From the IMG/VR virus record IMGVR_UViG_3300005511_000015, positions 1-46,109 of that record: a DNA stretch of 46,109 nt; one strand, 5' to 3'. Shown here piece by piece: positions 31,658 to 38,306 of this stretch; position 1 is the stretch's first letter, and each line of letters opens with the position of its first letter. Below the pieces are notes generated by a model. That model was not told the origin of the DNA, made no database searches, and saw only the letters and a program-made list of their open reading frames with translations. The position numbers were made by a program, and so were the translations under genes. The stretch is from a virus.

Positions 31658-31915
31658 ATGGGAATGCACAAAGAGGCGCCCAGCGCGCCCGATACTTATG
31701 GACTGCCGGAATACTTCATCAGCGAAGTCGTCACGGAGATCGACGGACCGAATGTCCGAATCATCTGCGGCGTTCGCCGTGGCGGTCAGGTCCACTGGCT
31801 CTACAGTTGCGTGATGCGCGCCGACCTTTTGATGATAAGCGGCCAGCAGTGCATCAACACCGCCGAAGAGGCGTTCAACCTCCAACAACTGATCGACCGC
31901 CCCGTCACTCATTGA
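31658..31915 (+). CDS. Conserved hypothetical protein
   Basis: 85 aa. LPEYFISEVVTEIDGPNVRI and VHWLYSCVMRADLLMISGQQ suggest a small compact alpha/beta domain. A GGGGGAG motif lies upstream of the ATG. It converges with, and overlaps by 7 bases, the minus-strand repressor gene. Function is unknown; it may belong to the immunity region. Confidence 0.6.
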   Translation: MGMHKEAPSAPDTYGLPEYFISEVVTEIDGPNVRIICGVRRGGQVHWLYSCVMRADLLMISGQQCINTAEEAFNLQQLIDRPVTH

Positions 31916-32109
31916 GGTTCCCCGAAAAAGTCGGGCCTCAGTTCGTGGCGGGAGATCCCCGTTTCCTTTTCGATCTGGTAAACCCTGGTCAGCGGGACGG
32001 TCTTTTGCGCCCAGCGCGTCACAGTCGCCTTGTTGACCCCCGTCTTGCGCGCGAGGTCTGCAAGGCGAAGGCCCTTGGCGTCCAACAATTGGGTAAGGGA
32101 TACGTGCAT
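31909..32109 (-). CDS. Cro/YdaS-type HTH repressor
   Basis: 66 aa from the ATG at 32109. LTQLLDAKGLRLADLARKTG and VNKATVTRWAQKTVPL form a helix-turn-helix, with a short tail GISRHELRPDFF typical of Cro-like YdaS proteins. It is the only minus-strand gene inside the early array and is divergent from the second HTH gene, the layout of a lysogeny switch. Its -10 element lies only 6 bases before the ATG, so the mRNA may be leaderless. Confidence 0.8.
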   Translation of the reverse strand: MHVSLTQLLDAKGLRLADLARKTGVNKATVTRWAQKTVPLTRVYQIEKETGISRHELRPDFFGEPQ

Positions 32110-32115
32110 GCCGAC

Positions 32116-32144
32116 ATAGTTGCGCAACTAGCAACGGAAGTCAA
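32116..32144 (-). promoter_or_regulatory. Candidate promoter of the minus-strand repressor
   Basis: TTGACT, 17 bases, AACTAT. The -10 element overlaps the palindrome AGTTGCGCAACT, so repressor binding there would block it. The expected start point is close to the ATG. Confidence 0.5.
32118..32129. promoter_or_regulatory. Operator-like palindrome AGTTGCGCAACT
   Basis: A perfect 12-base palindrome overlapping the minus-strand promoter. A related TTGCGCAA lies at 32154-32161, and further GCAAC half-sites at 32131-32135 and 32199-32203 in the same 95-base divergent region. Confidence 0.65.
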
Positions 32145-32204
32145 GGGGTAATGTTGCGCAATCCGTTAACGACATCGCAAGCGGGAATCGACAATCTCGC
32201 AACC

Positions 32205-32567
32205 ATGTCCAGAAAGCCCAATAGAGCCCCGCTGGCGCAGATCTACGCCAACCGCACGCCAAGGCGCCCGCACTATTTGCATGAACTGATGGAACGCCAC
32301 GGCGTCACCAGGGCCGAGATTGTGGAGGCGCTGGATGTGGACAAAAGCCAGCTTTCCCGGTGGCTGGACGAAGATCGCCCCTCCACCCCATCCCCCGAAT
32401 GGGCCCGCAAGCTCGGGGAATTCTTCGGGAAGGGCCATGATGTCGTTGATATATTCACCGACCCTGACGTAGACTGGCTGTCTAGGCTGCTTCGGGATAG
32501 ATCGGCGGACGAAAAAGAGCGCATAAGAGCCATGATAGAGGCTGCTTTCCCCGCCAAGCGGGCATAG
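32205..32567 (+). CDS. XRE-family HTH transcriptional regulator
   Basis: 120 aa from the ATG at 32205. HYLHELMERHGVTRAEIVEA and LDVDKSQLSRWLDEDRPSTP form an XRE-type helix-turn-helix, then WARKLGEFFGKGHDVVDIFT and a short helical C-terminus. It has no peptidase domain, so it is not a LexA-like CI. It faces the Cro-like gene across shared operator sites. A terminator follows at once, isolating it from the next genes. Confidence 0.8.
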   Translation: MSRKPNRAPLAQIYANRTPRRPHYLHELMERHGVTRAEIVEALDVDKSQLSRWLDEDRPSTPSPEWARKLGEFFGKGHDVVDIFTDPDVDWLSRLLRDRSADEKERIRAMIEAAFPAKRA

Positions 32568-32576
32568 GAGCCGGGG

Positions 32577-32600
32577 AAGCCCGCCTAGAGCGGGTTTTTC
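32577..32600 (+). terminator. Intrinsic terminator after the XRE regulator
   Basis: CCCGC-CTAGA-GCGGG followed by TTTTTC, ten bases after the regulator stop. It separates the regulator from the early operon, which has its own promoter 40 bases further on. Confidence 0.8.
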
Positions 32601-32615
32601 TTTGCCTGAAAAAAA

Positions 32616-32668
32616 GTTGCAAGTTGCGCATCTTTCCTATTGCAGTCGGTTGCGACTTGTGCAACTAT
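32616..32668 (+). promoter_or_regulatory. Early promoter with GTTGC operator half-sites
   Basis: TTGCAG (32640-32645), 17 bases, AACTAT (32663-32668). Direct GTTGC half-sites at 32616 and 32623 lie before it. An inverted GTTGC-7-GCAAC pair (32649-32665) covers the spacer and -10. The same half-site appears around the repressor promoter, implying common control. Confidence 0.6.
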
Positions 32669-32704
32669 ATCCCTGTCAGCAAATCACCAGCCAGGGGGAC
32701 GGCA

Positions 32705-33010
32705 ATGGCCAGTCAAATATATCTCGTCATCTGCGGAACCCGCGAGCCCTACGTCGCCGAGCGCGATCTGAAAGAGATGGGCCGCGAGGAAACCATCAAG
32801 TCTCTGGCTGCCGGCGAGTGGGGCAACCTGATGACCGGCGAGCGCTTCACGGTCTCCTCAATCATCGAAGTCGGCACCGACAAAGATGTGACGGAAGAGT
32901 TCAAGACCGCCGCGCTCCTGCTGATGGACAGCTACCGCACGCCGATCAGCGGTGAAGAGCTTGCAGCAGTTCAGGCCGACCGCCGCCGCGCAATCGAGAT
33001 GGCGGAGTAA
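32705..33010 (+). CDS. First early-operon gene, hypothetical
   Basis: 101 aa from the ATG at 32705 after CAGGGGGAC. It is soluble and acidic (AERDLKEMGREETIKSLAAG, EWGNLMTGERFTVSSIIEVG). It lies directly behind the operator-controlled promoter and is probably expressed first on induction. Function is unknown. Confidence 0.65.
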   Translation: MASQIYLVICGTREPYVAERDLKEMGREETIKSLAAGEWGNLMTGERFTVSSIIEVGTDKDVTEEFKTAALLLMDSYRTPISGEELAAVQADRRRAIEMAE

Positions 33011-33015
33011 CGGCG

Positions 33016-33228
33016 ATGGCCCTGCACATCATCAACGGCGTCAAGATCCACACCAATCACGATTACCCGCCGATCCCGGTTCGCTGCATGGACTGGTCTG
33101 CAGTCACCGACAATTACGAAGCTGAGAGCGACAGCGAGGGCTGGTGGTCAACACACCCGGTTGGGCGCGGCCCGACCGAGCAGGCAGCAATCGCCGATCT
33201 TCTTGAGCAGATCGAGGACGAACGATGA
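33016..33228 (+). CDS. Small hypothetical protein
   Basis: 70 aa. The pattern YPPIPVRCMDWSAVTDNYEA followed by GRGPTEQAAIADLLEQIED belongs to a family of short phage proteins in which a G-x-G-x-T-x-x-x-A-I motif precedes a helix. Function is unknown. The stop overlaps the next ATG (ATGA). Confidence 0.65.
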   Translation: MALHIINGVKIHTNHDYPPIPVRCMDWSAVTDNYEAESDSEGWWSTHPVGRGPTEQAAIADLLEQIEDER

Positions 33229-33383
33229 CCGAAGATATCGAAGCCTTCGAGCGCTACATGCGCTTACCCGAAACCAACCAAGCCGTGATGAAGGCCCTGT
33301 ACGACCAGTTCATGGCGCCTGCCGATTACGTCGCGGAAATGAAGCTGCAGACCGTGCTTTGGCGGGAGGTGGCAGATGCGTGA
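33225..33383 (+). CDS. 52-residue helical hypothetical protein
   Basis: Begins MTEDIEAFERYMRLPETNQA and ends TVLWREVADA. It is coupled at both ends by overlaps and carries the ribosome site (GGGAGGTGG) of the next tiny gene near its end. No known family. Confidence 0.6.
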   Translation: MTEDIEAFERYMRLPETNQAVMKALYDQFMAPADYVAEMKLQTVLWREVADA

Positions 33384-33444
33384 CTACTGGATCGCTATCG
33401 TTCTCACAGTCGCAGGGAGCTTCGCAATCGCATGTCTGTTCTAG
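33376..33444 (+). CDS. 22-residue single-span membrane peptide
   Basis: MRDYWIAIVLTVAGSFAIAC plus LF, nearly all one membrane span. A near-ideal GGGAGG ribosome site lies 6 bases before the ATG. It overlaps both neighbours. It may regulate a host membrane protein; function is unknown. Confidence 0.5.
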   Translation: MRDYWIAIVLTVAGSFAIACLF

Positions 33445-33614
33445 CCTTCGATCAATCGATTTGTCCGAAGTGCAGCGCTGTAGCTACGGCTGACTTCGTT
33501 GATATCGGGGTGGGTATGCAGCAGTGCGGTCCATACTGCTGCGAATTTTGCGGGTGGAGAGAAGACAGTCCGAACAATCTCTTCGAGATCAGCGATGAGG
33601 ACGAATTGCTATGA
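33432..33614 (+). CDS. Small zinc-ribbon protein
   Basis: 60 aa. CPKC near the start (residues 11-14) and CCEFCGW (36-42) give a four-Cys zinc-ribbon-like site; the tail is acidic (ISDEDELL). Such small ribbons often bind nucleic acid or polymerase subunits. The specific role is unknown. The end overlaps the next ATG. Confidence 0.6.
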   Translation: MSVLAFDQSICPKCSAVATADFVDIGVGMQQCGPYCCEFCGWREDSPNNLFEISDEDELL

Positions 33615-33811
33615 ACGACGACATCGGCCGCATGACCAAAGGTCTTCGCGACAACGCCAAGGATTTATTCGACGTCTACATGTTCCAGCCTGCGCGCCAC
33701 GCAGAGTTCGGCGCCAGGGAAATCGAGGACATCGAAGAAACGATCATCGGATTGAACGCGGTGATCCGGCAGCACAGGCGGAAGAGCCTGAAGGTGGTCT
33801 CCAATGGTTGA
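33611..33811 (+). CDS. Small helical hypothetical protein
   Basis: 66 aa (MNDDIGRMTKGLRDNAKDLF and on), helical throughout, ending KSLKVVSNG. It overlaps the zinc-ribbon gene by 4 bases and the Rad52-like gene by 8, so it is translated with the recombination genes. Function is unknown. Confidence 0.6.
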   Translation: MNDDIGRMTKGLRDNAKDLFDVYMFQPARHAEFGAREIEDIEETIIGLNAVIRQHRRKSLKVVSNG

Positions 33812-34475
33812 TGCCCAAGAAATATTCGATGCCCTCTGCGAGCCCTTCCCGGTCGAGAGCATCTCATGGCGCGTTGGCTCTACCAATGGCGAGAAAACCA
33901 GCGGCATGGCGCTCTGCTACATCGACGCCCGCGACGTGATGGACCGCCTCGATACCGTCTGCGGTCCCGGCGGCTGGCAGAACAAGTACAGCGACGGCAT
34001 GCAGGGCTCAATTGTCTGCAATATCGGCATCTTAGTCGGCAACGAGTGGATCTGGAAGGCGGACGGCGCCGGCAACACGGACTACGAGGCCGACAAAGGC
34101 GCCCTCTCCGATGCCTTCAAGCGCGCCGCGGTCCGCTGGGGCGTCGGTCGCTACCTGTACGACCTGAAGGCTCCTTGGATGCCCATCACGGCGCGCGGGA
34201 AGAGCTTCATTTTCGAGAAAGAGGCGATCGGCAAGCTGGAGCACTTCTACGAGCAGGAAGCCCCGCGATGCCAATGGGGCGTTCGTGGCGGCATTCAGGC
34301 GTATCGGCTGCTGACATCCGGCATCAAGAACTTCGTAACCGACGCGGCGACCGCCAGCGAGTTCCGCGAGAGCAACAAGGGGCTCATCGCTGGATTGCCG
34401 GTCGCCATGCGCAAGCACCTCAATGACAACCTGGACCGCATCGGCGCGTCCTCAACCCAGCAGGCAGCAGAATGA
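33804..34475 (+). CDS. Rad52/22-type single-strand annealing protein
   Basis: 223 aa. LCEPFPVESISWRVGSTNGE, MALCYIDARDVMDRLDTVCG and YEADKGALSDAFKRAAVRWG with VGRYLYDL are the conserved core of the Rad52-like phage annealing family. It pairs complementary single strands in phage recombination, with a partner nuclease and SSB. The next gene encodes a small protein with an SSB-type C-terminal tip, and the stop/start overlap couples the two. Confidence 0.9.
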   Translation: MVDAQEIFDALCEPFPVESISWRVGSTNGEKTSGMALCYIDARDVMDRLDTVCGPGGWQNKYSDGMQGSIVCNIGILVGNEWIWKADGAGNTDYEADKGALSDAFKRAAVRWGVGRYLYDLKAPWMPITARGKSFIFEKEAIGKLEHFYEQEAPRCQWGVRGGIQAYRLLTSGIKNFVTDAATASEFRESNKGLIAGLPVAMRKHLNDNLDRIGASSTQQAAE

Positions 34476-34741
34476 TTGATCGATACGACGTTGTGACCAG
34501 TCGCAAGGACAAGGACGGCAAGTGGCGCTCCACCAAGATCGGCGCCGCCTTCGTGAAGGAGGATCGCATCAATGTGGTTCTGGACGCGCTTCCGGTTGGC
34601 AATAGCGAGGGCCAGGCTTGGCTCACTCTCTTCCCACCTAAGCAGCGAGAGGAAGGCGCAGGTCAAAAGCAGGCAGCCCGGCAAGCGCCCGCTCGTGCCG
34701 CCACCCGCAATGAAGACATGAACGACGACATCCCATTCTGA
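34472..34741 (+). CDS. Small SSB-like protein with DDIPF tail
   Basis: 89 aa. The compact beta-rich part (IDRYDVVTSRKDKDGKWRST, INVVLDALPVG) could be a small OB-type fold. A Gln/Ala/Arg linker leads to the end EDMNDDIPF, the same terminal hexapeptide-type tip by which bacterial SSB recruits repair proteins. Directly behind the Rad52-like gene, it is probably the phage SSB or an adaptor for host SSB partners. Confidence 0.7.
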   Translation: MIDRYDVVTSRKDKDGKWRSTKIGAAFVKEDRINVVLDALPVGNSEGQAWLTLFPPKQREEGAGQKQAARQAPARAATRNEDMNDDIPF

Positions 34742-35055
34742 TGAGCAACGCGCCACTCAGCGAGCAATTTCGTCTGGCGGCCAAGGATTGGGTCGATAAG
34801 GACGCGGCTGCTTCGATGCTTGAGGAAACCAAGACGGCTGTGCTTGCCCAGCGCATGGGAGCGCTCGGAGACATTCCGGTTAACCGGGCCGAGCAGACCG
34901 TGAAGGCGTCCAAAGAATGGCACGACTGGATCGCCGGCATGGTGAACGCGCGGACCTCGGCCAACCTGGCGAAGGTCAAGCTTGAGTGGGTTCGGATGCG
35001 GTTCAACGAGTGGCAGAGCGAAGAGGCAACCAAGCGCGCGGAGATGAAGCTGTGA
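34741..35055 (+). CDS. Conserved protein of the recombination block
   Basis: 104 aa, helical: FRLAAKDWVDKDAAASMLEE, MGALGDIPVNRAEQTVKASK and LEWVRMRFNEWQSEEATKRA. Proteins of this pattern follow annealing-protein genes in many phages. No activity is known. It starts one base into the previous stop and overlaps the next GTG. Confidence 0.65.
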   Translation: MSNAPLSEQFRLAAKDWVDKDAAASMLEETKTAVLAQRMGALGDIPVNRAEQTVKASKEWHDWIAGMVNARTSANLAKVKLEWVRMRFNEWQSEEATKRAEMKL

Positions 35056-35351
35056 CCCTACGCCAGCGTCAGCCCCGCGAGCGCGACAACAAGCACCTGG
35101 ATTACATCCGGTCATTGCCCTGCTGCATCTGCGGCGACGACACTACGGTGGAGGCCGCGCACATCCGAACGGCCTCCTTGGAGCACGGCAAGGCGCACAC
35201 TGGAATGGCTGAGAAGCCGAGCGATCGATGGGCGCTTCCATTGTGCGGCAAGCATCACCGAGAGCAACACGCATTCGGCAACGAGTTGGAGTGGTGGAAG
35301 TGCCACGGCAAAGACCCGTTCTTGCTGGCCATGACACTGAGGTCGCGATGA
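35052..35351 (+). CDS. HNH-type nuclease, DUF968/Ref-like
   Basis: 99 aa from a GTG overlapping the previous stop (GTGA). YIRSLPCCICGDDTTVEAAH and RWALPLCGKHHREQHAFGNE show a CxxC...H...C...HH metal site. This is the core of the recombination-associated HNH proteins of DUF968/Ref type. Its place behind Rad52-like and SSB-like genes supports a role in phage recombination. Confidence 0.75.
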   Translation: MTLRQRQPRERDNKHLDYIRSLPCCICGDDTTVEAAHIRTASLEHGKAHTGMAEKPSDRWALPLCGKHHREQHAFGNELEWWKCHGKDPFLLAMTLRSR

Positions 35352-35470
35352 TCCCCTCCTATCTCGTCGAAGCCGCTCAGTACATCGAGCATCCGCTAGT
35401 GAAGCTCTGTGTGTTGTTGCTCGCAGGGTGGGCTGGGTTTCGTTTCTGCGATTGGCTGTTTCGCACATGA
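35348..35470 (+). CDS. 40-residue single-span membrane protein
   Basis: MIPSYLVEAAQYIEHPLVKL then CVLLLAGWAGFRFCDWLFRT, one membrane segment with a basic end. It overlaps the nuclease gene by 4 bases. Function is unknown. Confidence 0.5.
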   Translation: MIPSYLVEAAQYIEHPLVKLCVLLLAGWAGFRFCDWLFRT

Positions 35471-35483
35471 AAGGAGACGGAAA

Positions 35484-35789
35484 GTGACATTTCGAGTGGG
35501 GCAGAAGGTGGTTTGCATAATTCATTGGCCCAATGAACTCAGAAAGGCTGATGCAATCTATGCGGAGAAGGATTGCGTCTACACCATCCGCGGCTTTTGT
35601 CCCGGCACAGATGGAAAGACACGCCTCTACCTTCGCGAAATTCATAACAAACCGATGGTGTCTCGGGCTTGCGGATTGATGGAATTTGGCTTCCTAGCGG
35701 ACTACTTCCGCCCGCTCGTCGAGTGCAAGACTGACATCTCCATCTTCACCGCCATGCTCAATCCGTCGAAGCGGAGGGTAAGCGCGTGA
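35484..35789 (+). CDS. Hypothetical beta-rich protein
   Basis: 101 aa from a GTG with AAAGGAG upstream. MTFRVGQKVVCIIHWPNELR and VYTIRGFCPGTDGKTRLYLR suggest a small SH3- or YodC-like barrel. These are common in phage early regions, with no known function. The end overlaps the next GTG. Confidence 0.6.
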   Translation: MTFRVGQKVVCIIHWPNELRKADAIYAEKDCVYTIRGFCPGTDGKTRLYLREIHNKPMVSRACGLMEFGFLADYFRPLVECKTDISIFTAMLNPSKRRVSA

Positions 35790-35938
35790 AAGACCTCCTG
35801 GTCCGCATCATACCGACGTGGCTCTGGATACTGATCGACCTGTTTCCGCCGATCGTGTGGAAGGTCGCAGCCATCGTCGTCGGCATCATGCAGGCCATGC
35901 TTTGGACCGGCCAACTTCTTTCAAAGGCAAATCCATGA
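35786..35938 (+). CDS. 50-residue membrane protein
   Basis: From a GTG: MKDLLVRIIPTWLWILIDLF, then PPIVWKVAAIVVGIMQAMLW; two hydrophobic stretches separated by a PP turn. It overlaps its neighbours by four bases on both sides. Function is unknown. Confidence 0.5.
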   Translation: MKDLLVRIIPTWLWILIDLFPPIVWKVAAIVVGIMQAMLWTGQLLSKANP

Positions 35939-36633
35939 CCGCATCAAACACGAGTTTTACCGCGCAGGGAGGGTCTGTTGTGCTGGGCCGCCTTCAGGGC
36001 GACGGTAAGGCCAGAGCTTGGATGCGAGCACACTTGGACTACCCCTACGTTGAATGGTGTCTAATATGGCCCTTCGCCCTGTCCAGGAATGGCTACGCTT
36101 ACTTCGACGGCGGTAGGATGGCCGCTCACCGCGTCATGTGTGAGCACGTCAATGGGACCCCGCCGACCCCGCAGCACCATGCGGCTCACTCCTGCGGAAA
36201 CGGCGCGAAGGGCTGCGTCAATCCTCGACACTTATCTTGGAAGACAGCATCTGAAAATCAGCAAGAACGCTGGCAGCAATCCGGGTCTCAGCCGAAGCGC
36301 AAGCTGACCTTGGAACAAGTCGATGAGATTAGAGCGCTACAGAACAAGCTTCCTGTTCTTGATATTGCAGCCCGTTTCAATGTTTCGGAGACGAACGTCC
36401 GAGATATCCACGCTGGCCGCCTTTGGCGAAAAGATCGGACAGACCAGCGGATATTCACGAGCGAAGAAATCATCCGCATTTGCAATTCGCCCTTTGGCGT
36501 AGTCGGCGTCGTCAACGGTCTGGCCAAAGAGTTTGGCGTCTCAACCGCCACTATCCATCGCATCCGTAATCGACAGTCTTACCAACACGTACAGCCTGCA
36601 GATCTTGTCCTCAAGAGCGAGGGCGGCAAATGA
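35935..36633 (+). CDS. HNH homing endonuclease with HTH repeats
   Basis: 232 aa from the ATG at 35935. Residues 40-110 form an HNH_3-type core: WCLIWPFALSRNGYAYFDGG, AHRVMCEHVNG, HAAHSCGNGAKGCVNPRHLSW. Two helix-turn-helix-type units follow (LTLEQVDEIRALQNKLPVLD with FNVSETNVRDIHAGRLW; FGVSTATIHRIRNRQSY). Free-standing homing endonucleases have this layout. It is probably a selfish insertion in the early operon, although its ends are neatly fused by ATGA overlaps. Confidence 0.85.
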   Translation: MTASNTSFTAQGGSVVLGRLQGDGKARAWMRAHLDYPYVEWCLIWPFALSRNGYAYFDGGRMAAHRVMCEHVNGTPPTPQHHAAHSCGNGAKGCVNPRHLSWKTASENQQERWQQSGSQPKRKLTLEQVDEIRALQNKLPVLDIAARFNVSETNVRDIHAGRLWRKDRTDQRIFTSEEIIRICNSPFGVVGVVNGLAKEFGVSTATIHRIRNRQSYQHVQPADLVLKSEGGK

Positions 36634-36806
36634 CCGTTTCGGTACAGAACCTCAGAAACGTCGCTGACTACATGAAGAACCAAACGGGTATTGACCCGGC
36701 ATGGCTGCGAGCAGCGGCCGACGAGATCGAACGTCTCCGCGCCGAGGTCGCCAGCCTCAAGGCTGAGCCCCGCATCCTCAATTCCAACTCCAACAGTTTC
36801 ATGTGA
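36630..36806 (+). CDS. 58-residue coiled-coil hypothetical protein
   Basis: MTVSVQNLRNVADYMKNQTG then DEIERLRAEVASLKAEPRI, a short leucine-type coil. It is coupled to the homing endonuclease stop (ATGA). Function is unknown. Confidence 0.55.
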   Translation: MTVSVQNLRNVADYMKNQTGIDPAWLRAAADEIERLRAEVASLKAEPRILNSNSNSFM

Positions 36807-36813
36807 GGTCGCC

Positions 36814-36945
36814 ATGTGCGGAGGATTTCCGAACAGCAAGACAGGTGAGCCGGCGCCCAGGATGACCATCTGGGAAGCGCTTATCGAAATTTGGCGGGGC
36901 GGACGCTGGTACGCGGACACGCGCCCACTCCGCGAGGGACAATGA
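36814..36945 (+). CDS. 43-residue hypothetical protein
   Basis: MCGGFPNSKTGEPAPRMTIW followed by EALIEIWRGGRWYADTRPL. Small and Trp/Arg-rich, it ends in an ATGA overlap with the methyltransferase gene. No known family. Confidence 0.5.
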   Translation: MCGGFPNSKTGEPAPRMTIWEALIEIWRGGRWYADTRPLREGQ

Positions 36946-37814
36946 AAGTAGTTGATCTATTTTCGGGTATCGGCGGCTTTTCCTTGGGTCTGGAAAAGGC
37001 CGGCATGGAGACGGTTGCGTTCTGCGAGATCAATGAATTTTGCCGAAGGGTTTTGAAAGAGCGATGGCCGAACGCATACAACTTCCAGGGCATCTATGCG
37101 CTGAACAGCTTGCTTCGCAGGGTCCGGAAACGGTCATCTCAGGCGGATTTCCGTGTCAAGATATCTCACTCGCTGGAGAAGGTGCCGGACTTGCCGGCGC
37201 CCGTTCTGGACTCGTCTGGCCTCTCCTACGAACCATTCGCATGGTACGACCATTCCGCGCGGTGCTGGAGAACGTGGCAGCGCTGCTTAGTCGAGGGTTG
37301 GACGCCGTACTCGGGCGCATGGCCGAGATCGGGTATGACGCGGAGTGGCATTGCATACCGGCGTCAGCCGTTGGTGCGCCTCACCAGCGCGACCGCATCT
37401 GGATCATTGCTACCGACGCCGGAAGCGACAAATACGAAGGCAATAGCGCTCCGCTCAGCGGGGAGATCGCCGCGCAACTTTCTATCGCCGCTGCCAACGC
37501 CGACCGTGAATGGCAATCACAATCGGAAGGGCCTGAGCAAGACGAGCGGGGATGGCCTGGCGACGTGGGTCAAGAAATGGCCGACGCCAGTAGCTCGAGA
37601 TTACAAGGGCCAAGGGATGTCGGTAGCCCGCCGAGAAGCTGGCAGACCGCCGGACAATTTGTGCTCGGCAGTGCTCTTGACGGACGGCAGTGGCTCACTG
37701 AACCCGCCGTGGGTCGAGTGGCTGATGGGGTTCCCAATCGGGTGGACCGATTGCGCACCCTCGGTAACGCCGTCGTCCCGCAAATCCCGGAAATCATCGG
37801 CAGGGCAATCATGA
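36942..37814 (+). CDS. Cytosine methyltransferase N-terminus fused in frame to a second known-looking domain (frame A)
   Basis: 290 aa. Residues 1-45 are C5-methyltransferase motif I (KVVDLFSGIGGFSLGLEKAG, then ETVAFCEINEFCRRVLKERW). After about residue 50 the methyltransferase continues in the other frame. This frame instead reads WTPYSGAWPRSGMTRSGIAY, SLLPTPEATN and LNPPWVEWLMGFPIGWTDCA. These strings are familiar from methyltransferase-associated phage proteins. Both frames are thus open for about 780 bases. Either this ORF is the expressed relic of a frameshifted gene or the locus is truly dual-coding. Confidence 0.55.
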   Translation: MKVVDLFSGIGGFSLGLEKAGMETVAFCEINEFCRRVLKERWPNAYNFQGIYALNSLLRRVRKRSSQADFRVKISHSLEKVPDLPAPVLDSSGLSYEPFAWYDHSARCWRTWQRCLVEGWTPYSGAWPRSGMTRSGIAYRRQPLVRLTSATASGSLLPTPEATNTKAIALRSAGRSPRNFLSPLPTPTVNGNHNRKGLSKTSGDGLATWVKKWPTPVARDYKGQGMSVARREAGRPPDNLCSAVLLTDGSGSLNPPWVEWLMGFPIGWTDCAPSVTPSSRKSRKSSAGQS

Positions 37815-37828
37815 GGGCCGCACAATGA
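37040..37828 (+). CDS. DNA cytosine-5 methyltransferase, catalytic and C-terminal part (frame B, frameshifted from its start)
   Basis: About 262 aa from a nominal TTG, though homology begins near 37095. It has ISGGFPCQDISLAGEGAGLA (motif IV with the catalytic Cys in PCQ), AVLENVAALL (motif VI), GAPHQRDRIWIIA (motif VIII) and RLRTLGNAVVPQIPEIIGRA (motif X). Motif I lies in the other frame at 36942, so full enzyme needs a -1 shift near 37095, where no slippery heptamer is seen. It would protect phage DNA from restriction if functional. Confidence 0.7.
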   Translation: MPKGFERAMAERIQLPGHLCAEQLASQGPETVISGGFPCQDISLAGEGAGLAGARSGLVWPLLRTIRMVRPFRAVLENVAALLSRGLDAVLGRMAEIGYDAEWHCIPASAVGAPHQRDRIWIIATDAGSDKYEGNSAPLSGEIAAQLSIAAANADREWQSQSEGPEQDERGWPGDVGQEMADASSSRLQGPRDVGSPPRSWQTAGQFVLGSALDGRQWLTEPAVGRVADGVPNRVDRLRTLGNAVVPQIPEIIGRAIMRAAQ

Positions 37829-38055
37829 CGCCGCTGCAACTCGATTACATCGTCAACGGTGCGAAGGTGTTCGTCTATCGGCGCTCCGATGGGAGCGTTT
37901 ATGCCAGCCTTGACGATTTTTCGAAGTTCGGTGCCGAACCTGTGAAGGTTGTCCGAGTGCCGCTGAATGACAAGTCAACCACCGAATCCGTTTTGAAAAA
38001 CGCGAAAGTCAAAAAGGCACTTTCGGACACTTCGCAAGATCGGGAGGCACAATGA
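37825..38055 (+). CDS. Hypothetical protein
   Basis: 76 aa. MTPLQLDYIVNGAKVFVYRR begins a small beta part and the end is polar and Lys/Asp-rich. It overlaps the methyltransferase stop and the next start by four bases each, so it is cotranslated. No known family. Confidence 0.55.
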   Translation: MTPLQLDYIVNGAKVFVYRRSDGSVYASLDDFSKFGAEPVKVVRVPLNDKSTTESVLKNAKVKKALSDTSQDREAQ

Positions 38056-38306
38056 CCTACGCTGAACGCATAGTTGATGACATTTGTCGGCGCTTTCTTG
38101 ATGCGCGGGAGAAGGCCGAGAAGAGCGAAGCCATAGCGCACAACAGCTATGGCGCCGGGTTCGACCGCGGATACTCGGACGCCTTGGGCGAGCTGCTTGA
38201 GCACATTACGGGCGACGCGGCCCAAGCTGTTGCCGGCCGGACTCCCCAGGAGACCTCTGGGGCGAATGCGAACTCTCCGGCAATCTGCGAGGGCAAAAAT
38301 GGCTGA
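38052..38306 (+). CDS. Hypothetical helical protein
   Basis: 84 aa: MTYAERIVDDICRRFLDARE, then AIAHNSYGAGFDRGYSDALG and a polar tail. It has the look of a small early phage regulator but no recognised domain. It overlaps the previous stop (ATGA) and the next start. Confidence 0.55.
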   Translation: MTYAERIVDDICRRFLDAREKAEKSEAIAHNSYGAGFDRGYSDALGELLEHITGDAAQAVAGRTPQETSGANANSPAICEGKNG

